DNA of 64,000 nt from Roseivirga sp. (GCA_021404565.1 JAAWWF010000041.1:145425-209424), one strand, 5' to 3'. Shown: positions 30,189 through 43,400, counted from the first letter of the stretch. Program-made: numbers and translations. Notes: a model not told the origin generated them from the letters alone.

Positions 30189-33100
30189 TTAATGCACGAT
30201 CAGCTTGAGTGCATATACCTGATTGTTTTGATCAATGATACGGATAATGTTGAGGCCCTTGCTCAGATTATCTGTTGGGATTCTGATAGATGACTTGTCC
30301 ATGTCCAAGCGTATTAGGGTGGATGTCAGGAGGTTTCCCTTTGAATCAGCGATCTGCATTTTGATCTCCTGATCTTCCATGATGTTATAAGAGAACTGGA
30401 GAGTTTCTCCACGGGCAATGGGATTGGGGTAGGCTCTGAAGTCAGCCACCAACACTTTTTCGACATAAACAGATCGTAATTCGGAGTATTCAAATTCCCC
30501 GTTTCTGTCTGTTTGTTTTAAGCGATAGTAGTTTCGCCCGTTTACAGGCTTCAGGTCGGTGAAAGTATAGTGGAGTAATTCATCACCATTACCCTGGCTT
30601 TCTCGTGTACCAATGGCTTCAAAATTCACCCCGTCCTCACTTCTTTCTATGGTGTAAAATGCATTATTGATTTCCTGGACGGTAACCCAGTTCAGTTCAA
30701 CCCCGAGAGCTTCTTCCTGATTGGCCGTGAATGAAATTAAAGTAACCGGAAGAGCTGCTACTTCGGTGGAACCAAGTGTGTAGTACTGGCCGTTTGTGAA
30801 GTCTACATCGAAGGTAGCTGTGTTATTGGTACCGTCAATGGATGAAGGGGCAATGAGTGTGGCTCCCGAGCTGAAATCCCCATCATCATCTACCAGTAAT
30901 CTGAGGAGATTAAGGTTGTTGGTACCTACGCCCAACGGACCTGTAATGCTTGCAAGGTCATAAGTAACCTCAACGGTTCCTACTGTTCCGGTTTCCTGCA
31001 CTCTCCATTCTCTGTTAAGTCTACTGGCAATACCTGCTGGTTTCTCAGGGTTGTTTTCCTGCTCTACCACAGCATTGTCGTTTCCTGAAAGAATGAATGA
31101 ATCGTTGGTACCAAAGCCTCCTGGCAAATTAAGAGTGACTAACGCATCGCTGTTTTCACTTTGAGATTGAGTTTGCTCAAAACAGGAAAGATCATCGCGG
31201 CCAATGCCAAAGATATCGTTGTAATAAGTGGTGCCCTGCCCGTCATAATCCCAGATGATACCTCCATCGGCAGCCAGATAGTCTTGCTCAACGGCTGGTA
31301 GAGAGGCCACCACCCGGGTAAGACCATATTTTACAGCAAGGTAAGTTTCAACCCTGGTGCGCTCGTTGGCAGTGAGCACACTGGAGAACACAATGCTTTC
31401 TGCAATGTCTCCGGCAAACTGGGCGTCAACATCGCCATCGCTGTGATTGCCAATACCAAATGAGGTAGGGCCTGTCAGAGCACTGGTTGAACCCGTACCC
31501 GAGGCTACAGATTCAGAATCGACATAAAGGTTAATAGCACCGGAGCTTTGTACCCTTGTGGCTGATACAAAGTGTGGGTTGTTGTCATTATAAGTTGCGG
31601 GAGTTTCTGCATCAAAACCTGTAGATGTATTGGCATTGAGGAAGAGCTGCCCATTTTCCATACCCAGTCCGTAGTCCAGGGTACTGCCGGTCTCACTGGC
31701 GCCAATCAGTGCAGGAGAATTTACAAAATCTCCCTGAGTACCTGAAGCCTGGCCTGTCTGGAATACCGAGATCAATGTCATATCTCCCGATACAGTGTTG
31801 GTGGTGGTCTCTATATAGGAGGCATTGGATGAGTTGGGATTTGAAAAACGCAAAACCGGATTTGAATTGATCTCATTGGTTTCGAAAGTCGGCTCTAATG
31901 GATTGGCACCACCAAGATTTACTTCGCTGCCATTGTCCTGCGGAGAGCTCTGGTCGTTCCATTGCAGGGCATTGTCACCGTCTGTTGCTGGTGTAGTGCC
32001 GGCATCCGAAAATACCTGCAGATCACCTCTTAGCCACAGGGCGATATTGGTATTCACACCTCCGGGACCGCAGGTTTCTACGGCCGTACCAATGGTAAAG
32101 AACTGTCCATCCGTCAGGTCAATGCCGGTGAATGAAAGCACGCTACCATTGAGCGTTCCACCTGAAATGATAGTAGCATCTGCCATGGTGGCGGTATTGC
32201 CTACCAACAGAGAGAAAGCTGAGGCATCTGCTACACTGTAACCCAAACCGGTAAGATCAAACTGGAGTTCTGTAGCCCCTACGTTACCCGTATCTTCTGC
32301 TTTCCAAACGCGGGTCATGCGTTCCGCAATGGTCGATGGCAAATCAGCTGTATTGGCGCTGGCCTGATCGGTGGCACCATTGTCATTTCCCCACACCAGG
32401 TAGTCACGATCATCGGTGAAGTTATTGAGATTGGCACTATTGGAACTTTCAACGGAACCAAGACCGACAGTCAATATATCGTCAGTATCCTCTGCGGTCG
32501 ACTGTCTTTGAATCCAACAAGAGGCGTCATCACGGCCAATACCGGCCACATCGTTGTGGTAAGTTGTGTTATTGGCGTATGTCCAGACAATGGTAGTGCC
32601 ATCAGAAGATACATAATCTCCCTCTCTTACACTCCCGGAAATAATTTCATTGGTAGTGCCATCGTTGTCATTATTATCCGTAAGCATAATGCCATACTTC
32701 AGGGCTATGTAGGTATAGATCTGTTGCTTTTCTAAATCAGTGACATCATTTTCATACACCACTACTTCGGGAATGAGTCCATTATAGTTGCCGATTGAGT
32801 TTACATCTCCTACATAATTGGTTTGTGAACCGCTAATGTCGGTAGTATTTGAATCTGTGTTTCTGGCATAGTTACCGCCACGCGTTTCTTCAACTACTCT
32901 GCCAGTACCATCATATTCTCCGTAAAGAATGAATGGAGCTGCGGGGCTATCAAAGGCATTGGTGGTTACGTCAAGGTCATTTCCCCAGTGGGCCAAAGTA
33001 GCTTGTGAGTTGTTATTTCTATAACCAAAGTGCAAGTCCTGATTGGAGGTGCCTCCTGTAGAGCCCAGTACGAAGTTATACTCAGGTCCGTCCTGTCTGA

Positions 33101-36100
33101 TTCCTACACCTACCATGGTATAATCTCCCCCATTAGTAGCACCTGATTTGATATTGGCAAGGTTACCAAGCGTCAGGCGATCATCCGTTCCATCAAAATC
33201 GATGGTAGGGTTGAAATTGATATTGTCAGTGATGTTGTTTTTAAAGAGCGGAGGGTTTCCATCAGAGGTAGCATCGTTTCCACCAGACTGATCCGTCCAG
33301 GTAGCCAATGTGGTATTATCGGTAGTAGTGGAAGTACCCACATCGGCCCTGAGCCAAACGTAAAGGTCGGTGATTACCCCTCCGGGACCGCAGGCGGTAC
33401 GGGCAGTGCCCAGGGTGAAAAACTGCCCGTCAGTAAGATCTATCCCTGTAAAGGTTACCGTATTGGTACCTCCATCGTATGAGGCTGCCGGGTAAGTAGT
33501 ACCTGAAGCCATGGTGGCACTATTTGAAACGATTAGTTGAAAATCGGTGGAGGTAGTGCCATAACCCAGACCCGTTACGTCAAAAGTAATACTGGTGGCT
33601 CCTACAGAACCTGTATCATCTACCTTCCAGATGCGCTCCATACGTTCTGTAACTCCGCTAGGCAGATCGGAGGTATTTGCATTTGCCTGATTGGCCAGAT
33701 CTCCGTCACTTCCCCACACCAGGAAGTCTCCGTCATCATCAAAGGTATTTGCATTGTCAGCATTGGTGGCAGCGATCGTACCGAGTCCCATTTTTACAAT
33801 ACTTCCGCTATTCTCACTTTGAGATTGCTTTTGATCCAGACAGGCCTTATCGTCACGGCCAATGCCTGCAATGTCGTTGTTGTAGGTGGCGTTGGTCGTA
33901 GCATCCCATACGGTGGTAGCATCTGATCGGGTATAGTTGGTGGCAGAAGACTGATCCAGTGTGATGCCATATTTGATGGCCATACTGGTTTCAATGCGAT
34001 TCCTGTCGGCAGCCAGGTAGCTGGAAGGCTCATTGTAGTAAGAGATTTCAGAAATGAAACCATCAAAGGATGCAGCTCCACTGGTAGATCCATCAGCATA
34101 ACGGGAAGCGCTGTTTTCATCACCAAGCCCTATGGCATCTGTATGGCCATAAAGTCTTCCGATATTGGAAAGAGGAGTACCGAAGCTGGCGCCATTCAGG
34201 TAACCTGTTACGGTGCCTGTAATGGCATCATTTCCAGCATAATCAAAGGTGATAATGTACTCTGTGTCGGTGGCAATGGAGGAGGTATTAACAGTGGCGA
34301 TGGTTCCAGTGTTCCAGGGAGCTCCGGTACCGTCACTGGCCTGATTCCAGGCGGAGAGGTGTAATACGCCAGACTGGATATAGAGATTAAGTCCTCTTGT
34401 AGCTCCACCTTGTTCATAAATCACCTGTTGGGTGGTGATATCATCCCCTGTTCTGAAGGCAATGGTAAATTTTTTGGAGGTAGATTCATCAACGTTGAAG
34501 CCTCCGACATTGGCGATTGAAATACCTGTTGTTCCGGTACTGAAATCAACGGTAGGGTTGTCATTGATAAGTTGTGTGCTTGCCCTATAGATTGGGGAAG
34601 TAATATTCGATCCATCATTGTTGGAGGCTGTCTGATCGTCCCAGGCGGTTACATTCGATCCTTCAGTAGCCGTAGTGACACCATTATCGGCTCTTAGCCA
34701 CATGATAGCTCCGTCATCGTAATTACCGGGCGTACAGAAGAAGAATTCAGTGCCGAGCGTAAAGTATTGGCCATCATCTAAATCTACTCCGGTGAAGGTA
34801 ATTACATCTCCGTTGAAAGTACCTCCGGTAAGCACGGTAGCATTGCTGAAATCGGCATTTGAGCTGTTACTGGCCACCAGCAGGCTAAAGTCTGTGGCCG
34901 ATGTGCTTAGCCCCAACCCGGTCAGGTCAAATGAAACCGAGGTATTCTGAACTTCGTTACGCTCGGCTACTCTCCAGACTCTGTTGAGTCTTTGATCGAT
35001 TGTATCCGGAGAGGTGAGCAATGAGGTTTGAGTAAGAGCCGCTCCATCATTGCCCCAGATCAACCAGGTGTCATCAGTACCTATAGTGGCTCCACGATCA
35101 ATAGTGACTACGCTACCAGTGTTCTCACTTTTCGAGGCAGGCTGGTCCAGTTCAGAGTTGTCATCCCGGCCTATGCCTGCAATGTCATTGTTGTATTCCA
35201 GGTAACCTCCAATGGAGGCATTGTTGGTGGCATCGAAAATGATGGTGCCATCAGAATTCAGGTAGTCAATAGGGCTGCTCTGATCGAGGGTAATACCATA
35301 TTTGATGGCCAGGTAACTTTCTATTCTTCTTCTTTGAGATAAAGGGAGGCTACCTGGCTCATTGCAATAAATGAATTCAGTGATCTCTCCGTAAAATGAA
35401 GCTGCTGCTGTGGTGCCGTCATGGTAGCGAGAACCACCATCCTGATCTCCCAGGCCGGTATCATTACCATGGTTGTATAGCAGCCCCACAGAGCTGAGAG
35501 TGCCAAAGCTTTGTCCATTCAAATATAAGACGATAGTGCCGGTACTACTTGAGCTACCGTCAAACTCCATGGTGAGAATATACTCTGTATCCGCACTGAG
35601 AGAAGTACTGATAAAGGTGGTAGGAGTGCCATCATTCCAGGGAGCTCCACTACTTCCTGAATTACCTCTGTTCCATACGGCTCCGTACAGTGTGCCACCA
35701 TCGATGTAAATGCCCAGACCATTAGAACCACCGCCTTCTTCAAATAATTGCTGGCGCGTAGTGACGTCCGTATCTGTTCTGAACGCAATGTTCAGAGACT
35801 TCCGTGTGTAAGGCCCTCCCGTATTATAATCGGCATTATCGGGTACTTGCAAACCTGTTTCGGTGCCGCTCAGAAAATCTACGGTTGGGTTGAAGTTTAC
35901 CGCACTGGTGCTGGACCTGAAGGTAGGCGCAGTGGTGAGGGTAGTGAAGTCATGATTGCCAACAGACTGATCCTCCCAAAACCCTACATTGGTACCTTCA
36001 GTTGAGGCAGCCCCTCCACTAGTTACAAAAGCTCCGTCATTTGCTTTCAACCAGGTAGCCAGGGCTGATTTATAGCCCCCGGGTCCGACTGTCTCTATCA

Positions 36101-37094
36101 GATTATCATCACTAGCTACAGCAGCGGAGACTCCGGCTACCAGGTCAAGACCAGATACGGAAGAAAGTGTATTGGTTGGGAATGTGCTGATATCGTTTAG
36201 GCTGACACCCGCGGCAATGGCCGGTGCACCGCCTACACCTTCTACATCTGAAGCAAACAGCGAATAACCAAAGATGCTCTGACCTGCTGTAATTCCAAGT
36301 TCTGTAAAGCTTACAGCCACTCCCTGAACAACCTGTGATCCGATTTCAATTAATGGAATAGGATCATCCCCAACTGCCTGACGCCTGAGTATAATGTATT
36401 GCGAAAACGTCTGACCGGTACCAGGCCAGTCAGATGAAGCTACTCCCACTAAGGTGCCATAAGTGGCAGGTGTGCCATCCGGATTGAGAGATGTAATGGC
36501 GGCTATGGCGATATTGTCATTCCCTCCGCGTTCAATAATGGGGAAAACTGAAGTGGTTGGGTCGGAGGTTTGAATTCCCGAAAACCAGATAACATCTACT
36601 CTTTCAGTTTCTACCTGGATACTTCCGGAGGCCAGGTCATCGTCATTCACGAGAATATTGTCATATCCGGCATTGAGATTTCCTGAGAGATAGATGGCGT
36701 CAGCTTCAGGTACGATATCAGGATCTATATCCAACTCATCAGGGTTTGGAGTGGTATTGATCTGATCTAGTTGGTACCAGATATTTACGAGTCTGTCGGT
36801 GGCAATTCTGCGATTAAGAATAAGGGTGTCCGGACTCAGAAAACGGTCGTAAGTGGTGCCTGAGACCACGTAAGAGGTGACATTTACATTGTTGCCCTGG
36901 CCGTAGTTTATATTGTATTGGGTACTGGGAATGATGCTGTTACCTGCATCACTAGGAGCAGTAACAAGAGTTGTGGTGGTGGTTCCAACAACAGTACTGG
37001 TATTTATGGTGGAAATACCAGTTTGGGCCCATATACTCGCCCCCCAAAACATAGATATTGTGGCAAAGGCTACCACAAATATTAGCCTGGACAT
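30189..37094 (-). CDS. Giant modular T9SS surface protein 4 (A-A-C-D)
   Basis: A 2301-residue paralog. Signal peptide about 1-23 (ending SIWAQ); shared N-terminal domain to about 330; modules start near 336, 786, 1233 and 1673. The first two are both type A (each with an AFRT block and an EPxxx-hinge that in the first copy reads IYCNEP), then C and D. The C hinge is followed by an acidic DNNDNDGTTNE loop. Fibronectin-like segment from about 2111; T9SS type A tail from AYPNP at about 2220. The ACCTAAACA leader motif lies on the minus strand at 37107-37115, 12 bases before the ATG. Confidence 0.88.
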   Translation of the reverse strand: MSRLIFVVAFATISMFWGASIWAQTGISTINTSTVVGTTTTTLVTAPSDAGNSIIPSTQYNINYGQGNNVNVTSYVVSGTTYDRFLSPDTLILNRRIATDRLVNIWYQLDQINTTPNPDELDIDPDIVPEADAIYLSGNLNAGYDNILVNDDDLASGSIQVETERVDVIWFSGIQTSDPTTSVFPIIERGGNDNIAIAAITSLNPDGTPATYGTLVGVASSDWPGTGQTFSQYIILRRQAVGDDPIPLIEIGSQVVQGVAVSFTELGITAGQSIFGYSLFASDVEGVGGAPAIAAGVSLNDISTFPTNTLSSVSGLDLVAGVSAAVASDDNLIETVGPGGYKSALATWLKANDGAFVTSGGAASTEGTNVGFWEDQSVGNHDFTTLTTAPTFRSSTSAVNFNPTVDFLSGTETGLQVPDNADYNTGGPYTRKSLNIAFRTDTDVTTRQQLFEEGGGSNGLGIYIDGGTLYGAVWNRGNSGSSGAPWNDGTPTTFISTSLSADTEYILTMEFDGSSSSTGTIVLYLNGQSFGTLSSVGLLYNHGNDTGLGDQDGGSRYHDGTTAAASFYGEITEFIYCNEPGSLPLSQRRRIESYLAIKYGITLDQSSPIDYLNSDGTIIFDATNNASIGGYLEYNNDIAGIGRDDNSELDQPASKSENTGSVVTIDRGATIGTDDTWLIWGNDGAALTQTSLLTSPDTIDQRLNRVWRVAERNEVQNTSVSFDLTGLGLSTSATDFSLLVASNSSNADFSNATVLTGGTFNGDVITFTGVDLDDGQYFTLGTEFFFCTPGNYDDGAIMWLRADNGVTTATEGSNVTAWDDQTASNNDGSNITSPIYRASTQLINDNPTVDFSTGTTGISIANVGGFNVDESTSKKFTIAFRTGDDITTQQVIYEQGGATRGLNLYIQSGVLHLSAWNQASDGTGAPWNTGTIATVNTSSIATDTEYIITFDYAGNDAITGTVTGYLNGASFGTPLSNIGRLYGHTDAIGLGDENSASRYADGSTSGAASFDGFISEISYYNEPSSYLAADRNRIETSMAIKYGITLDQSSATNYTRSDATTVWDATTNATYNNDIAGIGRDDKACLDQKQSQSENSGSIVKMGLGTIAATNADNANTFDDDGDFLVWGSDGDLANQANANTSDLPSGVTERMERIWKVDDTGSVGATSITFDVTGLGYGTTSTDFQLIVSNSATMASGTTYPAASYDGGTNTVTFTGIDLTDGQFFTLGTARTACGPGGVITDLYVWLRADVGTSTTTDNTTLATWTDQSGGNDATSDGNPPLFKNNITDNINFNPTIDFDGTDDRLTLGNLANIKSGATNGGDYTMVGVGIRQDGPEYNFVLGSTGGTSNQDLHFGYRNNNSQATLAHWGNDLDVTTNAFDSPAAPFILYGEYDGTGRVVEETRGGNYARNTDSNTTDISGSQTNYVGDVNSIGNYNGLIPEVVVYENDVTDLEKQQIYTYIALKYGIMLTDNNDNDGTTNEIISGSVREGDYVSSDGTTIVWTYANNTTYHNDVAGIGRDDASCWIQRQSTAEDTDDILTVGLGSVESSNSANLNNFTDDRDYLVWGNDNGATDQASANTADLPSTIAERMTRVWKAEDTGNVGATELQFDLTGLGYSVADASAFSLLVGNTATMADATIISGGTLNGSVLSFTGIDLTDGQFFTIGTAVETCGPGGVNTNIALWLRGDLQVFSDAGTTPATDGDNALQWNDQSSPQDNGSEVNLGGANPLEPTFETNEINSNPVLRFSNPNSSNASYIETTTNTVSGDMTLISVFQTGQASGTQGDFVNSPALIGASETGSTLDYGLGMENGQLFLNANTSTGFDAETPATYNDNNPHFVSATRVQSSGAINLYVDSESVASGTGSTSALTGPTSFGIGNHSDGDVDAQFAGDIAESIVFSSVLTANERTRVETYLAVKYGLTRVVASLPAVEQDYLAADGGIIWDYDGQGTTYYNDIFGIGRDDLSCFEQTQSQSENSDALVTLNLPGGFGTNDSFILSGNDNAVVEQENNPEKPAGIASRLNREWRVQETGTVGTVEVTYDLASITGPLGVGTNNLNLLRLLVDDDGDFSSGATLIAPSSIDGTNNTATFDVDFTNGQYYTLGSTEVAALPVTLISFTANQEEALGVELNWVTVQEINNAFYTIERSEDGVNFEAIGTRESQGNGDELLHYTFTDLKPVNGRNYYRLKQTDRNGEFEYSELRSVYVEKVLVADFRAYPNPIARGETLQFSYNIMEDQEIKMQIADSKGNLLTSTLIRLDMDKSSIRIPTDNLSKGLNIIRIIDQNNQVYALKLIVH

Positions 37095-37436
37095 TGTAAC
37101 TCAAGATGTTTAGGTGCACCGTATCCCTTTTAACAGAAGGGGCTTTTACAGACCGGCATGCCAGTTTAACAGGCTTGCATCTTCCTTCTTTGTTCTGTTT
37201 TCAGAACAGGGATTTCGCGCTTTGAAGATAGCTAAAATCAGGCCTCTGGCTGCCCTGGAGTGTGATTTTGGCGTACAAAGCTTCTTTTTAGATGTGTACG
37301 ACTTTTTTTGCTCTGTCAGATATGGTTGTACCCGGGTGGGGCTTTCCCAAAAATGGAACTTGGACATTTTTTGAGAAGGAAAACTATGAAAAGCGGGGAT
37401 GAAGGGTTGTTTTCTTTTGTAAATGGGGCCGTCTTT
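37095..37436. other. Intergenic region with hairpin, giant genes 4-5
   Basis: 342 bp without a convincing gene; an 86-codon plus-strand frame (37114-37374) has unlikely composition. It holds the leader motif of giant gene 4 (37107-37115) and a 7-bp hairpin TGTTCTG-TTTT-CAGAACA (37191-37208) with no T-run after it. The hairpin would fall in or near the untranslated leader of gene 4. No clear promoter was found. Confidence 0.5.
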
Positions 37437-40400
37437 TTATCTGACGATAACCTTAAGCGTTGTTGGGGGAGTGTCTTGTCCCAGGATTCTGATGAGATGA
37501 ACACCCGGGTTCAAATCTTTTGTTTCAAGCTTAATCCCGGTCAAGGTGCTCTCAATCTGCCCGCTCTTGACAAAAACACCTCCGGGTGAGTAGATCTGAT
37601 AACTGAGTATTGCAGATTTAAGATTACCGGAACGCTCTATCGTCAGCTCTTCACCTCGGTGAACAGGATTGGGATAGACTTTGTATCTCACGAGTTCGAG
37701 TGTGACCGGTTCGATGAACACCCTCAGTGTTTCAGAAGCGCTTGACTCTCCGTTATGGTCAGTTTGGCGTAGTCGGTAATATGATGTTCCGTCCAGTGGG
37801 TTACGGTCAGTGTAGTGATAAGAGATAAATTCATCAGAGCTACCGGCCCCGTCAATTTGTGAAAGGGACTCAAAGTTGATGGCATCGGTACTTCTTTCAA
37901 TAGTGAAAAAGCTATTATTTACCTCTTGGGCTGTCGTCCATTCCAGCAGCACATCATTGTCGTTAGTCTTATTGGCCGAGAAATTGACAAGTGTTATTGG
38001 TAAAGCATCTTCTTCCTCCGAACCCAGGGTGTAGTAGAATCCATCCGAACCATTGAAATCAACGGTAAAGGTGACCGTATTATTAATGGCATCTGTGCTG
38101 GTGGGAGAGAGAAGTGTTACACCCGAATTAAAATCCCCGTCACCATCAACCATCAACCTCAGCTGGGTGAGGTTGCTCGTTCCCAGGCCTGTAGGACCAT
38201 TGATCGTGCTCAGGTCATAGGTAAGGCTGATACTTCCTACGGTACCTGTTTCCTGCACCTGCCATTCCCTGTTCAGGCGACTATTGATGCCCGCTGGTCG
38301 TTCTTTGTTATCAATCGCTTCTATTACAGCCCCATCATTTCCCCAGATCAGCCAGGAGTCATCTGCTGTAAATGAAGTGATTTCCATATCTACCAGGGCA
38401 TCATCATTTTCACTTTTTGAGCGGGTTTGATCAAAGCAGGACAGGTCATCGCGACCAATACCCGCAATATCGTTGAAGTAGGTACTGCCACGGGCACTGT
38501 AATCCCAGATAATGCCACCATCGGCAGCTACATAATCACCCTCGCGAATGCTGCCGCTGATAATTTCATTGGCGGTCAGGTCGCCATCATTATCGTCCGA
38601 TCGGGTAATACCATATTTCAAGGCAAGGTAAGATTCAACTCGTGCCTGCTCTTCACCAGACAGGACACTTGAGAAAACCAGAACTTCGGAGATGTTGCCC
38701 TGAAACTGTGCTTCATTGTCGTAACTACTCTGGTTGCCCACAGCCCAGGTATCGGCTGCATCCAGGGCCGTATTATCCGAGGTACCCGTACCTACATTGA
38801 GGGAGTTGATGTAGAGGTTTACTGCTCCAGATGCCGCCTGTACCCTGGTACCTGTTGCCATATAGGGTTCTCCATCATTATAGGTGGCTGTAGTGCTTCT
38901 GGCTGTAAAAGTGGTGGTGTTGGCGGCATTGAAAACCACTTCTCCCTGGTACACACCCAGTCCGTAGTCATCGGTGCCGGCATCGGCCTCCGCTCCAATC
39001 AGGGCTGGTGTGTTATCAATCTGGTCATTGGTTCCCTGGTTCTGGGCAGTCTCAAAAATAGCAATCAGTGTCATGTCCCCGCTTACTGTATTGGTGGCAG
39101 CTGCCGTTTCCATAAAGGAATTGTTGGTGGTGTTCTGGTCTGATACAAAAACGGAGGAGTTATAATTGATTTCGGTGGCTCTGAAGAGAGGCTCGACAAC
39201 AGACCCTCCGCCTCCATTGGCTTCTGAGGTGTTACTGGCGGGAGAACTCTGATCGTTCCATTGAGCGACATCACCACCGTCTGTAGCTGCAGTGACACCC
39301 GCATCAGAAAACACTTCTAAATCAGCCCTGAGCCAAAGTCCAATATTGGTGTTAACACCACCCGGGCCGCAGGTAGTAAAGGCTGTGCCAATGGTAAAGA
39401 ACTGGCCATCCGTAAGATCTACCCCTGTAAAAGAGAGTACACTGCCATTGAGTGTGCCACCAGTTGTTATGGAGGCATCAGCTATGGTGGAGGTGTTGGA
39501 GATGAGAAGTGAGAAAGCCGATGCATCGGCTACGCTATAACCGAGCGTAGATAAGTCGAATTGTAATTCGGTATTACCTACGGTACCATTGTCTTCAACT
39601 CTCCAGACGCGGGTCATACGTTCCGAAATGGTCGAAGGTACGTCTACGGTATTGGCGCTCGCCTGTGCTGTGGCTCCACCATCATGTCCCCAAATGAGGA
39701 AATCGAGATTATCATGGAGATTGGAATTCGTGGCATTATCAGTTTCAACTGATCCCAGCCCCATGGTGAGGATGGTGCCATCAGTGGCGCTTGTACTTTG
39801 CTTTTGATTAAGACAGGCATCGTCATCACGTCCAATGCCCGCCATACCATTGTGGTAGGTACTGTACCCATTGGACTCATCCCAAATGATCGTGGTCCCG
39901 TCCGAGGCTACATAATCTCCCTCAGCCACACTGCCCGAAATGGTTTCATTGAGGGTCAGGTCGTTGTCATTGTCTTGTGGAAGTGTAATACCATACTTGA
40001 CCCCGAAATAGGAGTAGATTCTGAGCTTTTCCAGATCCGTTACTGCGCTATTGTAAACTAATACCTCACTTATCAAGCCGTTATAGTTACCAGTATTGGT
40101 CACATCACCGATGTAGTTGGTTTGGGTTCCGCTTATGTCGGTAGTATTGGAGTCGGTGTTGCGGTTAAAGTTATCATCGCGAAGTTCTTCGAATACACGA
40201 CCGGTACCGTCATATTCACCGAAGAGCAGGAAGGGAGTCTGAGCAGGACTACCAAAGGCATTCAGGCCGGTAAGGTTAATGGCGTTACTTTCATGGTCCA
40301 GTGTTGCCGTGGTGCCGGCACTGGTATAACCAAAATAAAGCTCTTCGTTATTGGTGCCACCCGTAGAACCAAGCACGTAATTGTCGTTGGCATCCTGCCG

Positions 40401-43400
40401 AAGGCCGATGCCCAGCATGGTGTAACGACCAGTACCTGTTGCAGATTTAATTTCAGCCAAATCCCCAACACTCAATATATCGTTGGTACCATCAAAATCG
40501 ATGGTGGGCAAGAAGTTGATATTGTCTGTGGCATTGCTTTTATAAAGAGGAGGGTTGGTAACTTCCGTGGCATCGTTGCTTGCGGTTGATTGGTCTGTCC
40601 AGGTGGTAATGCTCGTGTTGTCTGTGGTAGTAGAAGTACCTGCATCGGATCTTAGCCACAGCACCATACCACTGGTTACACCCCCAGGCCCGCAAAGGTC
40701 AGATGAAACGCCCAATGTAAAATACTGCCCATCTGTAAGGTCTACTCCACTAAAGGTGAGTACAGAACCGTTGAAAGTGCCTCCTGTTATAGTATTTCCA
40801 TTTTCAAGACTCGTATTGTCTCCTCCACTTGCAGTGATCAGCTGGTAATCGCCTGCATTGGAGCTATAGCCCGTGAGACCCGTCAGGTCAAAGGAGATGT
40901 CGGTGGCCCCCACGGTTCCTGTTTCCTGGGCTCTCCAGATGCGCAACATGCGCTCATTGACCGTACCTGGAGTACCAGCAGTGGTAATACTGCCAAAAGC
41001 CGTGCTGGCACCATCTGTGGCCCAGGTCAAAAAGTCCTTATCGGCTGTAAAGTCATTTGCATTGCCGGCATTATTGGTGGCAATGCCTCCCAGGCCCATG
41101 GTTACAATAGCACCTGTATTGACGCTTCTCGACTGCTTTTGATTCAGGCAGGTATCATCATCGCGACCGATACCTGCTACATTGGAAACAAACCCGGTGT
41201 CATCGCTATAGTCCCAGGTAATGGTGGTACCATCAGAGGCCACATAGTCACCCTCGACCACCGAGCCGGAAATAGTTTCGTTAGGAGTGGCATCGGCATC
41301 ATTATCATCTGTGAGGGTAGTTCCATACTTAATGGCCAGGTAGCTGCGAACTCTTTGGGCTTCAATGGCCGAAATATCCTGATTGTAGACGATCACCTCT
41401 TGCATGTCTCCGAAGAACCTTCGACCGGAATTATTACCCAGGTTATTGGTTTCCGATTGACGGCCAATGGAGACCGGCCCCTGATTTGAGCCATGAGCGG
41501 AGGCTTGTGTGATACCAGAGTCGTCAATATCAATATCTACTCCGGTATTAGCACTAACGATTGTGCCGTCAACAATATGGTTTTTGACATCACTGGTTCC
41601 TGCGTTGGTATTAAAATCTCCCTCAGCAAGAAAGCTTGCTGCCGTTGGTGAAATATTGAAGTTTGTCTTGCCATCTGCCACGATGTTCCCTCTATCCCCA
41701 TAAGCTGCGATTCCTACACCGGAATTATTATTATTGCCGAAGTTGTATATCCACTTGTTGTTTCTGTTCCCTCCGGTCAGCGAGCTTTCAGGCTCTACGG
41801 ATGAGAATATGTGCATGCCACCATCTGCGGCAGCGGCAAAGATAAAATTACTACCCAGGGTAAAACCAATCTCATCGGCACCTGCATTCCAGTTCAGGCC
41901 CGGGTTGAAATTCACATCTGTCTCTACCCAGGTAGGAGCCCTGTTGGTAACCCCGCCATCATTGGTAGCGTCAAAGTCGCTTCGGCTTTGGTCTGCCCAG
42001 GTTTCTACGGTCTGGCCATTTGTAGCCAGGGTAGTGCCGGTATTAAAGGTTTCTGCATCGGCCTTTAACCATAGCGCCAGGCCGTCCTGCACACCACCGG
42101 GAGTACAGATGAAATACTGTGTACCGAGGGTAAAGTACTGTCCATCTGAAAGATTTACATCTGAGAAGGTGATCACGTCACCATTAAAGGTACCGCCTGT
42201 AACTACGGTAGCAGATGAGAAATCGGCCCCGGAAGAGTTGTCAGCTATCAATAGCGAAAAATCTCCGGCATCGGTACCGAAACCAAGCCCGGTAATGTCG
42301 AATGAAATGTCTGTAACTCCGACTGAATTTTCTTCAGCCACCCTCCAGACCCTCTCCAGTCTTTCATTGATGGTATCGGGTTTGGTAACTATCCGGCTGG
42401 AGGTTGTGACACCGCCGTCATTTCCCCACAAAAGCCAGGTGTCATCTGTGCCAATGCTGCTTGTCCTGTTCACCTCGACAATACTGCCCGTATTCTCACT
42501 TTGCGATTGCAACTGCACAAACTCAGAGTTATCGTCACGGCCAATACCGGCAATGTCGTTGTTGTACTCCAGGTAGCCGCCAAGCGAAGCGTTCAGAGTG
42601 GTATTAAAAATGACTGAACCATCGCTGTTTACATAGTTGACTGGGGATGTTTGATCCAGAGTAATGCCATACTTGACAGCCAGGTAGCTCTCAATTTTGT
42701 TTCTCTGAGTGCTGTTAAAAGCTGAAGGCGTGTTACAATAAATGAATTCTGGAATACTGCCATAAAAAGAGGCTGCGGCTGTGGTACCATCATCGTAACG
42801 GGATTGAGAATTTGTATCTCCAAGGCCTATGCCACCCGTATCGGCAAAGAGCAGACCCACACTGGAAATGGTACCAAAGCTTTGTCCATTGAGGTAAGCT
42901 GTAACAGTACCGGTAACACCGGAGTTTCCGTCAAATTCAAGGGTGATGATATATTCTGTTTCTGTGGCAATGGACGAGGTATTGGTTGAGCTGAAACCCC
43001 AGTTGTCTCCGGTACCATCTGTATTGGGGATGTTCCAGGCACCTACATAAAGTGCACCTGCTCTGATATACATGTTGATTCCTCTGTCATTACTCCCCTG
43101 CTCATAAATCTGCTGCTTGGTAGTGATATCATTACCGGTTCTGATGGCAATATTGATGCCCTTGGTAGTATAGGAAGTAGCTGTATTGAAGTCGGTATTG
43201 TTGGCAATCTGAAGCCCTCGTTCTGTGGCATCCAGAAAATCAACGGTAGGGTTGAAATTGATATCATCAGCTGAGGAAGCAGTGCCATCACGGTAGGTAG
43301 GGGCGGATGTTAGTGTGGTAGCGTCATGATCTCCCAGCCATTCGTCCTGCCAGTCTGTAACGGTGGAACCATCCGTACTGGTAGTGACACTTGCACTGTT

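Noticed and set aside
37191..37208. 7-bp hairpin in the leader region of giant gene 4 as a terminator or riboswitch
   Set aside because: There is no T-run and no known riboswitch core; kept only as a note in the intergenic entry.
37114..37374. 86-codon plus-strand frame between giant genes 4 and 5
   Set aside because: Its composition is atypical, it starts in the conserved leader motif of the opposite gene, and an overlapping minus-strand frame scores no better.
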